Assembly: GCA_021788095.1 (NCBI GenBank)
Contig: JAJYLB010000022.1
Location: 1-61,152 of the forward strand
DNA length: 61,152 nucleotides
DNA from: Acidobacteriota bacterium
GTDB lineage: Bacteria; Acidobacteriota; Terriglobia; Acidiferrales; UBA7541
Reading direction: 5' to 3'
Position numbers and translations under genes: made by a program
Shown here: positions 16,569-24,628 of the stretch, in pieces
How positions within the stretch are numbered: position 1 is the first letter of the stretch
Layout: each line of letters starts with the position of its first letter
The notes under the pieces: generated by a model
What the model was told of the DNA's origin: nothing
The model's database searches: none
Seen by the model: only the letters and a program-made list of their open reading frames with translations

Positions 16569-17051
16569 GAAGATCTCTCCCCTTAAGAGTTCCGCGTTTC
16601 CAGGAGTTCCCGCCGCGCTTCCCCTACGCGCCTGCTCTCAACGAGTCTTGCTTTAATTTGTCTTGCCGTCAAGACGTGCAGGGCAGGGTAATGAAGGTTT
16701 GCATATTGTCTTCTACGCGAGGAAGATGCCGATCCATCAACCACTCATAAACCGAAGAGTCTAGGTACCGTCAGGACGGGATCGAGAGGTAAGCGCCCGA
16801 GGGCCGTATTGAAAACTGGCCGGGAAGGCATCCGCGTAGCGGGGAAGAGGGTCGCCATGCCGATGGCGTCGCCCGGCGTTCACGGCGAGCGCCCTTCTCT
16901 CGATGGATCTGGACTTATCCCCCTCCGTGAAAATCGCCGCATGCTCCCTCCCAGCTCCTAGGCTACACTCACCGATGGCGCGGGAATCGTCGGTTCATGA
17001 ATCGCTCTCGAATCGCCCTCCGATCGCCATGTGACATGACAGGGGAGAGAC
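16569..17051. other. Intergenic region between divergent genes
   Basis: 483 bases separating two divergent genes, so it should hold promoters for both. No credible gene, repeat or RNA is seen, and no convincing promoter boxes could be assigned. Confidence 0.5.
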
Positions 17052-18191
17052 ATGAAGCTCAACCGAGTTCTGTGGTGGAAGGCTGCTCTAACGCTCCTTG
17101 CGGGTTTGCTGCTGTGCCCGAGCCTGCTGGCGGACCAGGTGAGACTGAAGAATGGAGACCGGCTGACGGGCACGATTGTGAAAGCCGACACGAAATCGCT
17201 GGTCATCAAGACCCCCTATGAAGGGGAAGTGACCATCGAATGGAGCGCGGTGGAAAGCGTTACGTCCACACAGCCATTGAACGTGGGCCTGCCCAACGGG
17301 CAGATGGTGGCCGGGGTGGTAACCACGCAGAACGGGCAAATCGTGGTGAAGACGAAACAGGCGGGGACGGTCACGACGGCCAAGGATTCGGTCGAGTTTC
17401 TGCGCTCGGACGCCGAACAGGCCGCGTACGTGGCCGAGCAGCAACGCGTGCTGCATCCGGGGCTTTCGGACCTGTGGCATGGCACGCTCGATACGGGGCT
17501 TAGCCTGACGAGAGGCAATTCCGCGCTGCTCACCTACACGCTGTCGGCAAACGCGATTCGCCAGACGAAGAGCGACAAAATTTCGGTTTACATGACCTCC
17601 GTCTACGGGCGCAACGATACGACGTCGCCCAGCCAGACGATCGCGCATCAGATCGCGGGCGGCGTTCGCGGCGACATCAACGTGAGCCCGCGTTGGTTCG
17701 CGTTCGGGGCCACCGACTTCAATTCGAACGAATTGCAGCATCTGGACCTGCAAAACACGATTTACGGCGGCGCCGGTTATCACGTACTGCGAGGGAAGAC
17801 GACAACCTTCGACCTCTCTGGCGGCGCGGGCTACAACCAGGAATATTTCGGCGCCTACGTGCTGACGAGTCCCGGCCCTCCGCCCACGACGCAATCCTTT
17901 GCCGCGGTCACGCAGCGGGAAGCGGAAATGAATGTGGGGCAATCGTTCAATACGCAGCTCAACGGCCGGACCACCCTCACCGAAAGTTTCAACCTGTATC
18001 CGGGGATCAGCGGGCCGGGCGGGTACCGATACACGTTCAACTCAACGGCCGCGACCAAAATCAAGGCGTGGCTGGGCTGGCAAGTCACCTTCACCGACAA
18101 CTACATCAGCAATCCGCCCTTCGGGATCAAAGGGAACGATATGCTGCTCTCGACGGGCCTGCGGCTCACTTTTGGCAAAGCCCCGATGTAA
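17052..18191 (+). CDS. DUF481 outer-membrane beta-barrel protein
   Basis: 379 residues. The signal peptide (ALTLLAGLLLCPSLLA) is followed by a small beta domain (DQVRLKNGDRLTGTIVKADTKSLVIKTPYEGEVTIEWSAVESV) commonly fused to DUF481 proteins. The C-terminal 240 residues alternate polar and apolar positions with motifs typical of the DUF481 barrel (GLSLTRGNSALLTYTLSANA, a final LLSTGLRLTFGK strand). Likely localised in the outer membrane with an unknown, possibly salt- or stress-induced, role. GGGGAGAG lies before the ATG. Confidence 0.85.
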   Translation: MKLNRVLWWKAALTLLAGLLLCPSLLADQVRLKNGDRLTGTIVKADTKSLVIKTPYEGEVTIEWSAVESVTSTQPLNVGLPNGQMVAGVVTTQNGQIVVKTKQAGTVTTAKDSVEFLRSDAEQAAYVAEQQRVLHPGLSDLWHGTLDTGLSLTRGNSALLTYTLSANAIRQTKSDKISVYMTSVYGRNDTTSPSQTIAHQIAGGVRGDINVSPRWFAFGATDFNSNELQHLDLQNTIYGGAGYHVLRGKTTTFDLSGGAGYNQEYFGAYVLTSPGPPPTTQSFAAVTQREAEMNVGQSFNTQLNGRTTLTESFNLYPGISGPGGYRYTFNSTAATKIKAWLGWQVTFTDNYISNPPFGIKGNDMLLSTGLRLTFGKAPM

Positions 18192-18332
18192 GAACCGGGG
18201 AGTGCCGGATCAAGCTCAGACGTCCGGGCGTGTATAATTCCGGCCGCCGTCCCAAGGGGAATTCCGGCGAATCTGTCTTGGTAGGGGGACTTGGCATGGA
18301 CCCGGGTACGAGAATCCTCGGTGGGTGCGCCT

Positions 18333-19820
18333 ATGAGCGTCTTCGATTTCAATCCTGACGACAATCATGAGTGTTTTGGGCTTTACTGCCTGGTCCTGCT
18401 GGATCGGGGGCTGAACGCGTTGCGGCGGAGGGATCTGCCTGAGGCGGAGAAGTGGCTGGGGCTGGCGTGGCAGGGAGCGGCGCGGCTTCCTCGCGAGGAA
18501 ACGCAGGGCCTGCTGCCGCTGGCGTTGTGCTGCCGCGCGCTCTTCGAGCAGCAGCGAGGGAACTCGAAGGAAGCTGCGGAGCTGAGGTCGCGGGCGCTGC
18601 CGCTGGTGGACGAGATCGCGGTGGAGAAGGAGGGCGTTCCGTTTCTGAATCTGATGGCCGGTGTGCTGGCGGATCTGGGCGAACATCGGCGGGCGGCGGG
18701 GTATTACGAGCGGGCAGTGGAACGCGCGGTGGGGATGGGAAAGCCGTTCGTGGTGGCGGAGCTGTTGGAGCGGGAAGGAGTGTGCTATTCGCGGTGCGGG
18801 CTGAAGGAGCATGCCGCGACGGTGCTGCGGGCGGCCCTGAAAATTCTGCGGGAATATTCGGGGGAACCGCTCGCGCCAATCGTGATGATCTCGGTGGGGA
18901 ACGCGCTGCGCCAGACCGCGCCGGAAGAGGCGGAGCAGCTTTACAAGGAGGCTGCGGGGATTTACGAGGCCAAGGGACAGTGGGAATCGGCTACGCCGCC
19001 GTGGGTGAATCTGGGGATTCTGTGCTCCGAGCAGGGGCGACATGCGGAGAGCGTGGCGTACTACGAGCGGGTTCTGCGGGTGCGGGAGGGACTGGCGGGG
19101 ACACCGCCGGCGCGGATCGCCTCGCTGCTGAATAACATGGCGTGTTGCCGCCGGCGGATGGGCGAGCTGGATGAGGCGCTGCGGTTGGTGGATCGTGCGA
19201 TGGCGGTGGAGAAGGTGGGGGATGCGGGTCTGGTGGCGTCGATCTATGGCACGCGGGGACAGATTCTGCACGACGCGGGCCGCGATGCGGAGGCGGTGGA
19301 ATGGCTGCGGAAGAGCGGCGCGGAACGCCGGAAGGCGGGGAATCCGAATCTGGAGTTGCTGGCGGAGAACCTGGGTTTTGAGATGGAGAGTCTGCGGCGG
19401 TTAGGGAGGGAGGATGAGGCTCGGGAGGCGGAGGAAAGCCGGGCGAGGCTGCGGCGGGCGATCGAGGAGTCTCCGCGGGCGGGCGTGAATCTGGGCGGAC
19501 TGAAGGTGGATCTGGCCGGCGCGGTGCTGATCGAGCTGGCGTTTGGGAGCCGGCCGGGGGCCAGGTATGGCGTGGAAGACGCGCGGACGGTGGCGGATCA
19601 GCTAGGGGCGTTGGTGGCGCAGCATGGCGTGGGAGGGTACCAAGGCCTGGTGGTGATTCCCGAGAGCGTGACGCTCGTCTTTCAAGGGGAAGACGCGGAG
19701 GCGCTGTTTGCGGCGATGGGGCAGTTCTTGGAGGACCACTCCTTGTTCAATGGGGCTACGGTGTTGATCCGGCAGGGGAAAGCAGTGCGGCAGGTGGTGA
19801 TGAGGCAGAGAGTGAATTGA
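18333..19820 (+). CDS. Tetratricopeptide-repeat protein
   Basis: 495 residues from ATG 18333; a TTG 42 bases upstream is the only longer option. Residues about 15-370 are a chain of helical TPR hairpins (for example GVLADLGEHRRAAGYYERAVERA, GILCSEQGRHAESVAYYERVLRV, NNMACCRRRMGELDEALRLVDRAM). The C-terminal 110 residues form a different alpha/beta domain (GLKVDLAGAVLIELAFG ... GYQGLVVIPESVTLVFQGEDAEALFAAMGQFLEDH) that I do not recognise. There is no signal peptide, so it is cytoplasmic, probably a protein-protein interaction scaffold. Confidence 0.82.
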   Translation: MSVFDFNPDDNHECFGLYCLVLLDRGLNALRRRDLPEAEKWLGLAWQGAARLPREETQGLLPLALCCRALFEQQRGNSKEAAELRSRALPLVDEIAVEKEGVPFLNLMAGVLADLGEHRRAAGYYERAVERAVGMGKPFVVAELLEREGVCYSRCGLKEHAATVLRAALKILREYSGEPLAPIVMISVGNALRQTAPEEAEQLYKEAAGIYEAKGQWESATPPWVNLGILCSEQGRHAESVAYYERVLRVREGLAGTPPARIASLLNNMACCRRRMGELDEALRLVDRAMAVEKVGDAGLVASIYGTRGQILHDAGRDAEAVEWLRKSGAERRKAGNPNLELLAENLGFEMESLRRLGREDEAREAEESRARLRRAIEESPRAGVNLGGLKVDLAGAVLIELAFGSRPGARYGVEDARTVADQLGALVAQHGVGGYQGLVVIPESVTLVFQGEDAEALFAAMGQFLEDHSLFNGATVLIRQGKAVRQVVMRQRVN

Positions 19821-19910
19821 TTTCCCAGGGGAGAATGGCCGTTCCCTCCGAAGCCCTGGTCCCCGCTCGTCGCTCACCGCGCTCGGAATCTGCTGTTTTG
19901 CGGCAGGGAT

Positions 19911-20669
19911 GTGTGTTACTTATCCCCTGTGAAAACGGCGTCCTACGGGCGGATCTTCTTTGGGTCGTCGGCGGTGCTATACGGCGTCATCGCGCTGATG
20001 TGGCACGATGCCGACACCTGGCAAACCGTGCGGCACATCTGGAGCCTGCCTTCGGGCGTCATCCTCGGCGAGTGCCTCATGGGCGCTCAGATTGCCGGCG
20101 GGATGGGGATCCAGTATCGGGGAACCGCGCGGTTGGCTGGGGTCGTTCTCGGGATCGTCTATCTGATTTTCTCGTTGGTCTGCCTACCTCCCATCCTTGC
20201 CGCGCCTACCATCTACGTGCACTACGGCAACTTTTTCGAGCAGTTTGTCCTACTCTGCGGCGCGATCGCCCTGCTCGCCGCGACGGCGCCAAACGCGGCT
20301 AGGGCGGCGGTGCTCGGCCGGCTGGCGCGTCTTGGTCTCGGAATCTCGGCGGTTTCCTTCACGCTGGGTCAGATCTTCTACCTCCGTTATACGGCCGAGC
20401 TGGTTCCCAAGTGGATTCCGCCCAACCAGATGTTTTGGGCGATCTTCACAACGATCGCCTTTGCGCTCGCGGCGCTTGCCATTCTCACGAATCGCCAAGC
20501 GCGGCTCGCGACGCGTCTGCTGACGCTCATGCTGGCACTGTTTGGCGTGGCGGTGTGGATTCCGCGCCTGCTGGCCCGCCCGGGGGCGCATTTCAACTGG
20601 TCCGAATTCTGCCTGACTTTCTTGATTACCGGGGCTGCCTGGATGGTGGCTGATTTGCGGTCGTTCTGA
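19911..20669 (+). CDS. Multi-pass membrane protein, DoxX-like topology
   Basis: 252 residues with about seven hydrophobic segments and short loops. Conserved family motifs are not evident; the helical layout resembles DoxX-like or hypothetical integral membrane proteins. The start is uncertain: ATG 19911 has AGGG too close, and a GTG at 19929 (VKTASYGRIFF) begins nearer the first helix. Function unknown. Confidence 0.65.
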   Translation: MCYLSPVKTASYGRIFFGSSAVLYGVIALMWHDADTWQTVRHIWSLPSGVILGECLMGAQIAGGMGIQYRGTARLAGVVLGIVYLIFSLVCLPPILAAPTIYVHYGNFFEQFVLLCGAIALLAATAPNAARAAVLGRLARLGLGISAVSFTLGQIFYLRYTAELVPKWIPPNQMFWAIFTTIAFALAALAILTNRQARLATRLLTLMLALFGVAVWIPRLLARPGAHFNWSEFCLTFLITGAAWMVADLRSF

Positions 20670-20942
20670 TTTGGGGGAACGTTCGCCTGCAACATCTTCC
20701 CCTACCTGCTATGGCCTGTGACCCTGAGCACTTGACGTATCCCCTTCGTGGGATTGGCCCATGGCGCCTGTCGTCCGGACAACTCGCAGAGCAAAACATG
20801 CCGCGCCGCGGGCGGAGCGCGCAGGTCGTGGCTGTGCGAGCGGCCGACCGCGATGAAGCTTCCTCCAAGGCATGCGGTTTGCCTGGGAGGAGCCAAGTCA
20901 AGGTCATCGATCTGGGCGCTGGGCGGCAGCCCCGTTTTGCGG

Positions 20943-21326
20943 CTACCAATCCACTCGCCTTATTCCCGGGACGGCATCGAAGTGTCGGTCGCGGCTGAGA
21001 AGGGACAGTGAATGCTCGCGACAGAGCGCGGCGATCCAAAGGTCGTTCGCAGGGATGGGTCTGCCGAGCGTTTTCAACTCCAGGCCAATCTCCGCGTAGT
21101 AATGGGTTGTCTCCTCATGGATATCGAGCACTTCGACGGTGGCAACCCACTTCCGGAGCCAGGCTTCGTAGGCTTCCCGCTTTCGCGAGCGTGCAATTCC
21201 CAACCGATACTCGCCCAGAACGATGACAGGGAGCGCGATTCGCGCAGCGCGGGTGAGGATCTCGGCCGCGGCGGGCTCGCCGTCGGCGGCGGCCGAGAGG
21301 GCGTTTGTGTCAAGGATCAACCCCAC
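20943..21326 (-). CDS. vapC: VapC-type PIN-domain ribonuclease toxin
   Basis: 127 residues, complete. The PIN acidic residues are all present: Asp6 (LILDTNAL), Glu39 (VLGEYRLG), Asp95 (IPANDLWIAA) and Asp113 (SRDRHF). VapC toxins cleave tRNA or rRNA. It overlaps the antitoxin gene by 10 bases. This is a different subfamily from the two vapC relics, which carry DPFDR and a YPGPIR-like tail. Confidence 0.93.
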   Translation of the reverse strand: MGLILDTNALSAAADGEPAAAEILTRAARIALPVIVLGEYRLGIARSRKREAYEAWLRKWVATVEVLDIHEETTHYYAEIGLELKTLGRPIPANDLWIAALCREHSLSLLSRDRHFDAVPGIRRVDW

Positions 21327-21568
21327 ATCTCCGGATCGATGTTTTCCGTCTCCCGCTCAATGGAGCGGTTGATCCGCTGGGTCTCTTTGTGCAGATGCTT
21401 CAGCTTGCCCAGATGCCTAACCCATGGCTTTCGGCCGGTTACGAGAGAGTCCTTCAGTTTGTCTTCGACCGCTTCCGTGACGAACTGGCGCAAGGGGATA
21501 CCACGCTGCGCGGCCTTGGACTTGGCGCGGCGGAAAATGGAATCCGGCATTTCGAGGGTTGTTTTCAT
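21317..21568 (-). CDS. vapB: VapB-type antitoxin
   Basis: 83 residues. The N-terminus MKTTLEMPDSIFRRAKSKAAQRGIPLRQFVTEAVEDKL has the ribbon-helix-helix pattern of CopG-like antitoxins, and the charged C-terminal tail (ETQRINRSIERETENIDPEMWG) is the usual toxin-binding arm. It overlaps vapC and has a perfect palindromic operator 9 bases upstream. Confidence 0.9.
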   Translation of the reverse strand: MKTTLEMPDSIFRRAKSKAAQRGIPLRQFVTEAVEDKLKDSLVTGRKPWVRHLGKLKHLHKETQRINRSIERETENIDPEMWG

Positions 21569-21577
21569 GGGATGATT

Positions 21578-21595
21578 TTCCCATATTTATGGGAA
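21578..21595 (-). promoter_or_regulatory. vapBC operator palindrome
   Basis: TTCCCATATTTATGGGAA has two perfect 8-base arms (TTCCCATA/TATGGGAA) around two bases, set 9 bases before the vapB start. It is the obvious binding site for the VapB or VapBC autorepressor. The AT-rich centre may overlap the -10 box. Confidence 0.7.
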
Positions 21596-21803
21596 GGGGA
21601 CAAGGTCGGGGGTCATCGCCCAGGGCAGGAACATTCCTGGGCCGCGCAGGCGGAAGCGGAGGCCCTCCGAACGGGGCTTCGTGAATCGGGCGGGGCAGGT
21701 GGTATAGGATTGTGGGGTTCAGGGCGGTGAGTGCTTTGCGGGCCGAAGCTCGCCGGCGATCGAGAAGCGTAGGGTGGGGTTCCCAAAATCGGGAGGAACG
21801 GGC

Positions 21804-24620
21804 ATGAAAGAGGGGATTTCACGCCGCCGGTGGTTGAAAGATGTAGGGGCGTTGGGCGCGCTCGCGACTTTCGGCCCGCACGCGCAAGGCCCGGCAGCGG
21901 CCGAGAACAAAAAATCGGAACTCGACCGCATCACGCCGCCCGGCTCCGCCGATCTCTGCGAGCTTTCGGGCGGCGGAATGGTCGCCACCTTCGACAAGCG
22001 ACTGGGGACTCTCTTCTCGATCCGCAGCAAACAGGACCCGCTAGCTACTAATTTTCTGGGCAATGTGAAAAACACACGCGGCGCCCAACTCGGCGACACG
22101 CTGTGGACGGGAGACCTGGTCACCACCTGCTGGCGGCTCCATCCCGGGCCGTGGATCCGCGAGATGTCGCCACTGGCCGGCGCGGCGTTTCGATCTTCCG
22201 GCCGATGGCAGGCCGAACGCACCCCCGACTCCGCCGATACGCGGAAGGTGACGTTTGACGGGCGGGTATTTGCCGTGAAGTACGAAAGAGCGTCCGAGCA
22301 AGAGATGGGGATCAAGAGCTACGAGCTTTCGATGCGCTTTCACCTCGCCCCCGACTTCTCGCTCCTCTGGGAAATATCCCTCAAAAACACCACGGGAAGA
22401 ACGCTGGAAGTCGGCGAGCTGGCGGTTCCTCTGCGCGCGAACGACGATTACGAGGAGGTGTACGAAGGCCTGTCGGCAACGCAGGCGGATTTAAAGGACC
22501 TCATGCCGCGAATGCAGAAACTGATCCACGAGCAAAAAGTGTTCTCGCACCAGTTCATCGGCGGCCATAGCTCTTACGCTTTGATCCAGAGGCCGCGCGG
22601 CGACGCGCCCTTCCTGTTCTTCCACTGTCTGGGGGACACTTCGCTCGAGTGCGCTTACAAGGTCGAAGGGCGCTTCGGCGGCTCCTGGATCGGGACCGAC
22701 CTGCTGGCCATCCATTCCTGGGCGACGAAGGAGATTCGCCATTGGGAGTGGAATCCCTGGGTCAACGGGCATACGTCTCTCATCCTGGAGCCCGGCGAAG
22801 AGAAGAATTATGCGTTCCGCTTCGGGCTCATCCACCGCTACGCCGACATACGGGAGGAGCTGGCCAAGGCCGGCAACCTGGGCGTGCGGATTCTTCCTTC
22901 GATGGTGGCGCAGGAAAATGCGCCAGTGCGCGTGGACGTGGAGTCGCAGGAGAATCTGGAACCGATCGAAGTCCATTCCGACGGCGTCTCCGTGGAGAAG
23001 AGCGAGCGGAGCGGCGGCCACACGCGGCTGGTGCTGAGGTTCAAGGGCCGGGGACAGAAAAGCCTGAAGGTGCGCTACGGGCAGGGAAGGTGGACGTATC
23101 TGCACTTCTACTGCATCGAGGACGTGGAGCGCTTGCTCAAGGCGCGCGCCCGATTTATCGCGGAGCGGCAGTTCTACGAAAATCCCGCCGATCCCTTTCA
23201 CCGCAACCACATGTTCCTGCCGTTCGACTATCGGCGCGGAAAGATCTTCGCCGACAACGACGACGTGTGGGAAGTGGGCGGGTCCGACGACCCGGGCTTC
23301 GGAGAGCCGCTCTTCCTTTCCGAGAAGAACGTTTACTTCCCTTCGCGCGAAGAGGTGGAAAAGCTGGAAACCTACGTCTCGGATTGCCTATTCAAGTACC
23401 TCCAGGACCCCGAAAGCTACGAGGTGCGGGCGTCTCTTTACTGGAAAGACCGCTATCCCTCCAGCCCCTGGGGGAGTTGGTCGAAGGCCCGCGCGGAAGC
23501 CACCTGGCGCACGTATAACTACGCTTTCGTGACCAACATTTACCAGGCGCTCTATCGCATCGGAAAACAATACGGTATTCTGAGCCACCGCACGCCTCTC
23601 GAATACCTTCACATGTCCTACCGCACGGCGATGAAGTGGTTCACTACGGGGCCTTACCGGCACGTCGGGTTGATTACCGGCATGGGAGCCATCACCCTGC
23701 TGGAAGACCTGGGCGAGGAGGGGCTGGCGGAGGAAGCGCGGAATTTGCGGGAACAGATGAAGGAGTGCAACGAACATTTCCTCCAGGATCCCTACCCGTA
23801 CAGCTCCGAGATCGTCATCGATGAGACGGCGCAGCCCCAGGTCTATTTCTTCACACGCTATTTCGGGGAACAGGGTGACGCGCGGAGCAGGAAGCGGAAC
23901 CAGGAAATCTACCCGGTGCTCAAAGCCCTGCGGGGCGGCGACCAGCCGGTGTGGTTTCGCTACGGCAACGACTTGTTTGCCCACCCCGATTACCGCGGCG
24001 ACATTTCGTGCTGGCATTCGGAAGTGCTGAACGGCATGGCCCTGCTTCAGGCGTTCGAAGACACCGGCGACCCGGAAATGCTCGTCAAAGGTTATGCGGG
24101 GACGATGAGCGTCATGCACAACGTGCTGGCCGACGGCATGGGATTCGCCTGGTTCATCCTCAAGCCCGGCGTCTTCGCCTGCGATCCTCCGAAGACTTTT
24201 GAATTCGGCCCGGCCCTCTGGGGATATTTGAGAGCGGCCAAGTCCTACGTCGTGAAAGACGAGCAGTTTGGCCTCCTTGGCCTGGGGTGCGAAGTTGAAG
24301 CCTCCTCCGAGGGCTGGACCGTTCAACCCCAAGACGGCGTGCGCAAGCGTTTGAGGTTCGTCGAGGAGAAGATCGACATCGAAGCGAGGAGCGGCGAAAT
24401 CCATTCCGTTCGGCTCGGCGCCGCAAGGGATTCGTTGCGGTTCGAAATGGCCGACTCGACCGGATTGGCTCGGAACATCCAGATGAGGATTGCCGGCCTT
24501 CCCCAGGGCGAATACAAAGTGGCGCACGGCGGGGTGGAGAAAGGGCTGAGCGTCGCGAAGACGCTGCGCTTCGAGCTGCCTGCCGTCGCAGGCGCCCCGT
24601 TGTTCATTCAAAAGCTGTGA
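21804..24620 (+). CDS. Tat-exported DUF5695-like glycosidase-fold protein
   Basis: 938 residues from ATG 21804 with GGGAGGAACGGG before it. ISRRRWLKDVGALGALATF is a Tat signal. The N-terminal 350 residues are beta-rich with a galactose-mutarotase-like flavour (YELSMRFHLAPDFSLLWEISLKNTTGRTLEVGELAVPL). The middle (VSDCLFKYLQ ... WSKARAEATWRTYNYAFVTNIYQALYRIGKQYG ... LHMSYRTAMKWF) looks like an (alpha/alpha)6 toroid as in six-hairpin glycosidases. I assign the DUF5695 family tentatively. The GH127 gene starts 8 bases after the stop, so the two probably act on the same polysaccharide in the periplasm. Confidence 0.68.
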   Translation: MKEGISRRRWLKDVGALGALATFGPHAQGPAAAENKKSELDRITPPGSADLCELSGGGMVATFDKRLGTLFSIRSKQDPLATNFLGNVKNTRGAQLGDTLWTGDLVTTCWRLHPGPWIREMSPLAGAAFRSSGRWQAERTPDSADTRKVTFDGRVFAVKYERASEQEMGIKSYELSMRFHLAPDFSLLWEISLKNTTGRTLEVGELAVPLRANDDYEEVYEGLSATQADLKDLMPRMQKLIHEQKVFSHQFIGGHSSYALIQRPRGDAPFLFFHCLGDTSLECAYKVEGRFGGSWIGTDLLAIHSWATKEIRHWEWNPWVNGHTSLILEPGEEKNYAFRFGLIHRYADIREELAKAGNLGVRILPSMVAQENAPVRVDVESQENLEPIEVHSDGVSVEKSERSGGHTRLVLRFKGRGQKSLKVRYGQGRWTYLHFYCIEDVERLLKARARFIAERQFYENPADPFHRNHMFLPFDYRRGKIFADNDDVWEVGGSDDPGFGEPLFLSEKNVYFPSREEVEKLETYVSDCLFKYLQDPESYEVRASLYWKDRYPSSPWGSWSKARAEATWRTYNYAFVTNIYQALYRIGKQYGILSHRTPLEYLHMSYRTAMKWFTTGPYRHVGLITGMGAITLLEDLGEEGLAEEARNLREQMKECNEHFLQDPYPYSSEIVIDETAQPQVYFFTRYFGEQGDARSRKRNQEIYPVLKALRGGDQPVWFRYGNDLFAHPDYRGDISCWHSEVLNGMALLQAFEDTGDPEMLVKGYAGTMSVMHNVLADGMGFAWFILKPGVFACDPPKTFEFGPALWGYLRAAKSYVVKDEQFGLLGLGCEVEASSEGWTVQPQDGVRKRLRFVEEKIDIEARSGEIHSVRLGAARDSLRFEMADSTGLARNIQMRIAGLPQGEYKVAHGGVEKGLSVAKTLRFELPAVAGAPLFIQKL

Positions 24621-24628
24621 GGTGCACG

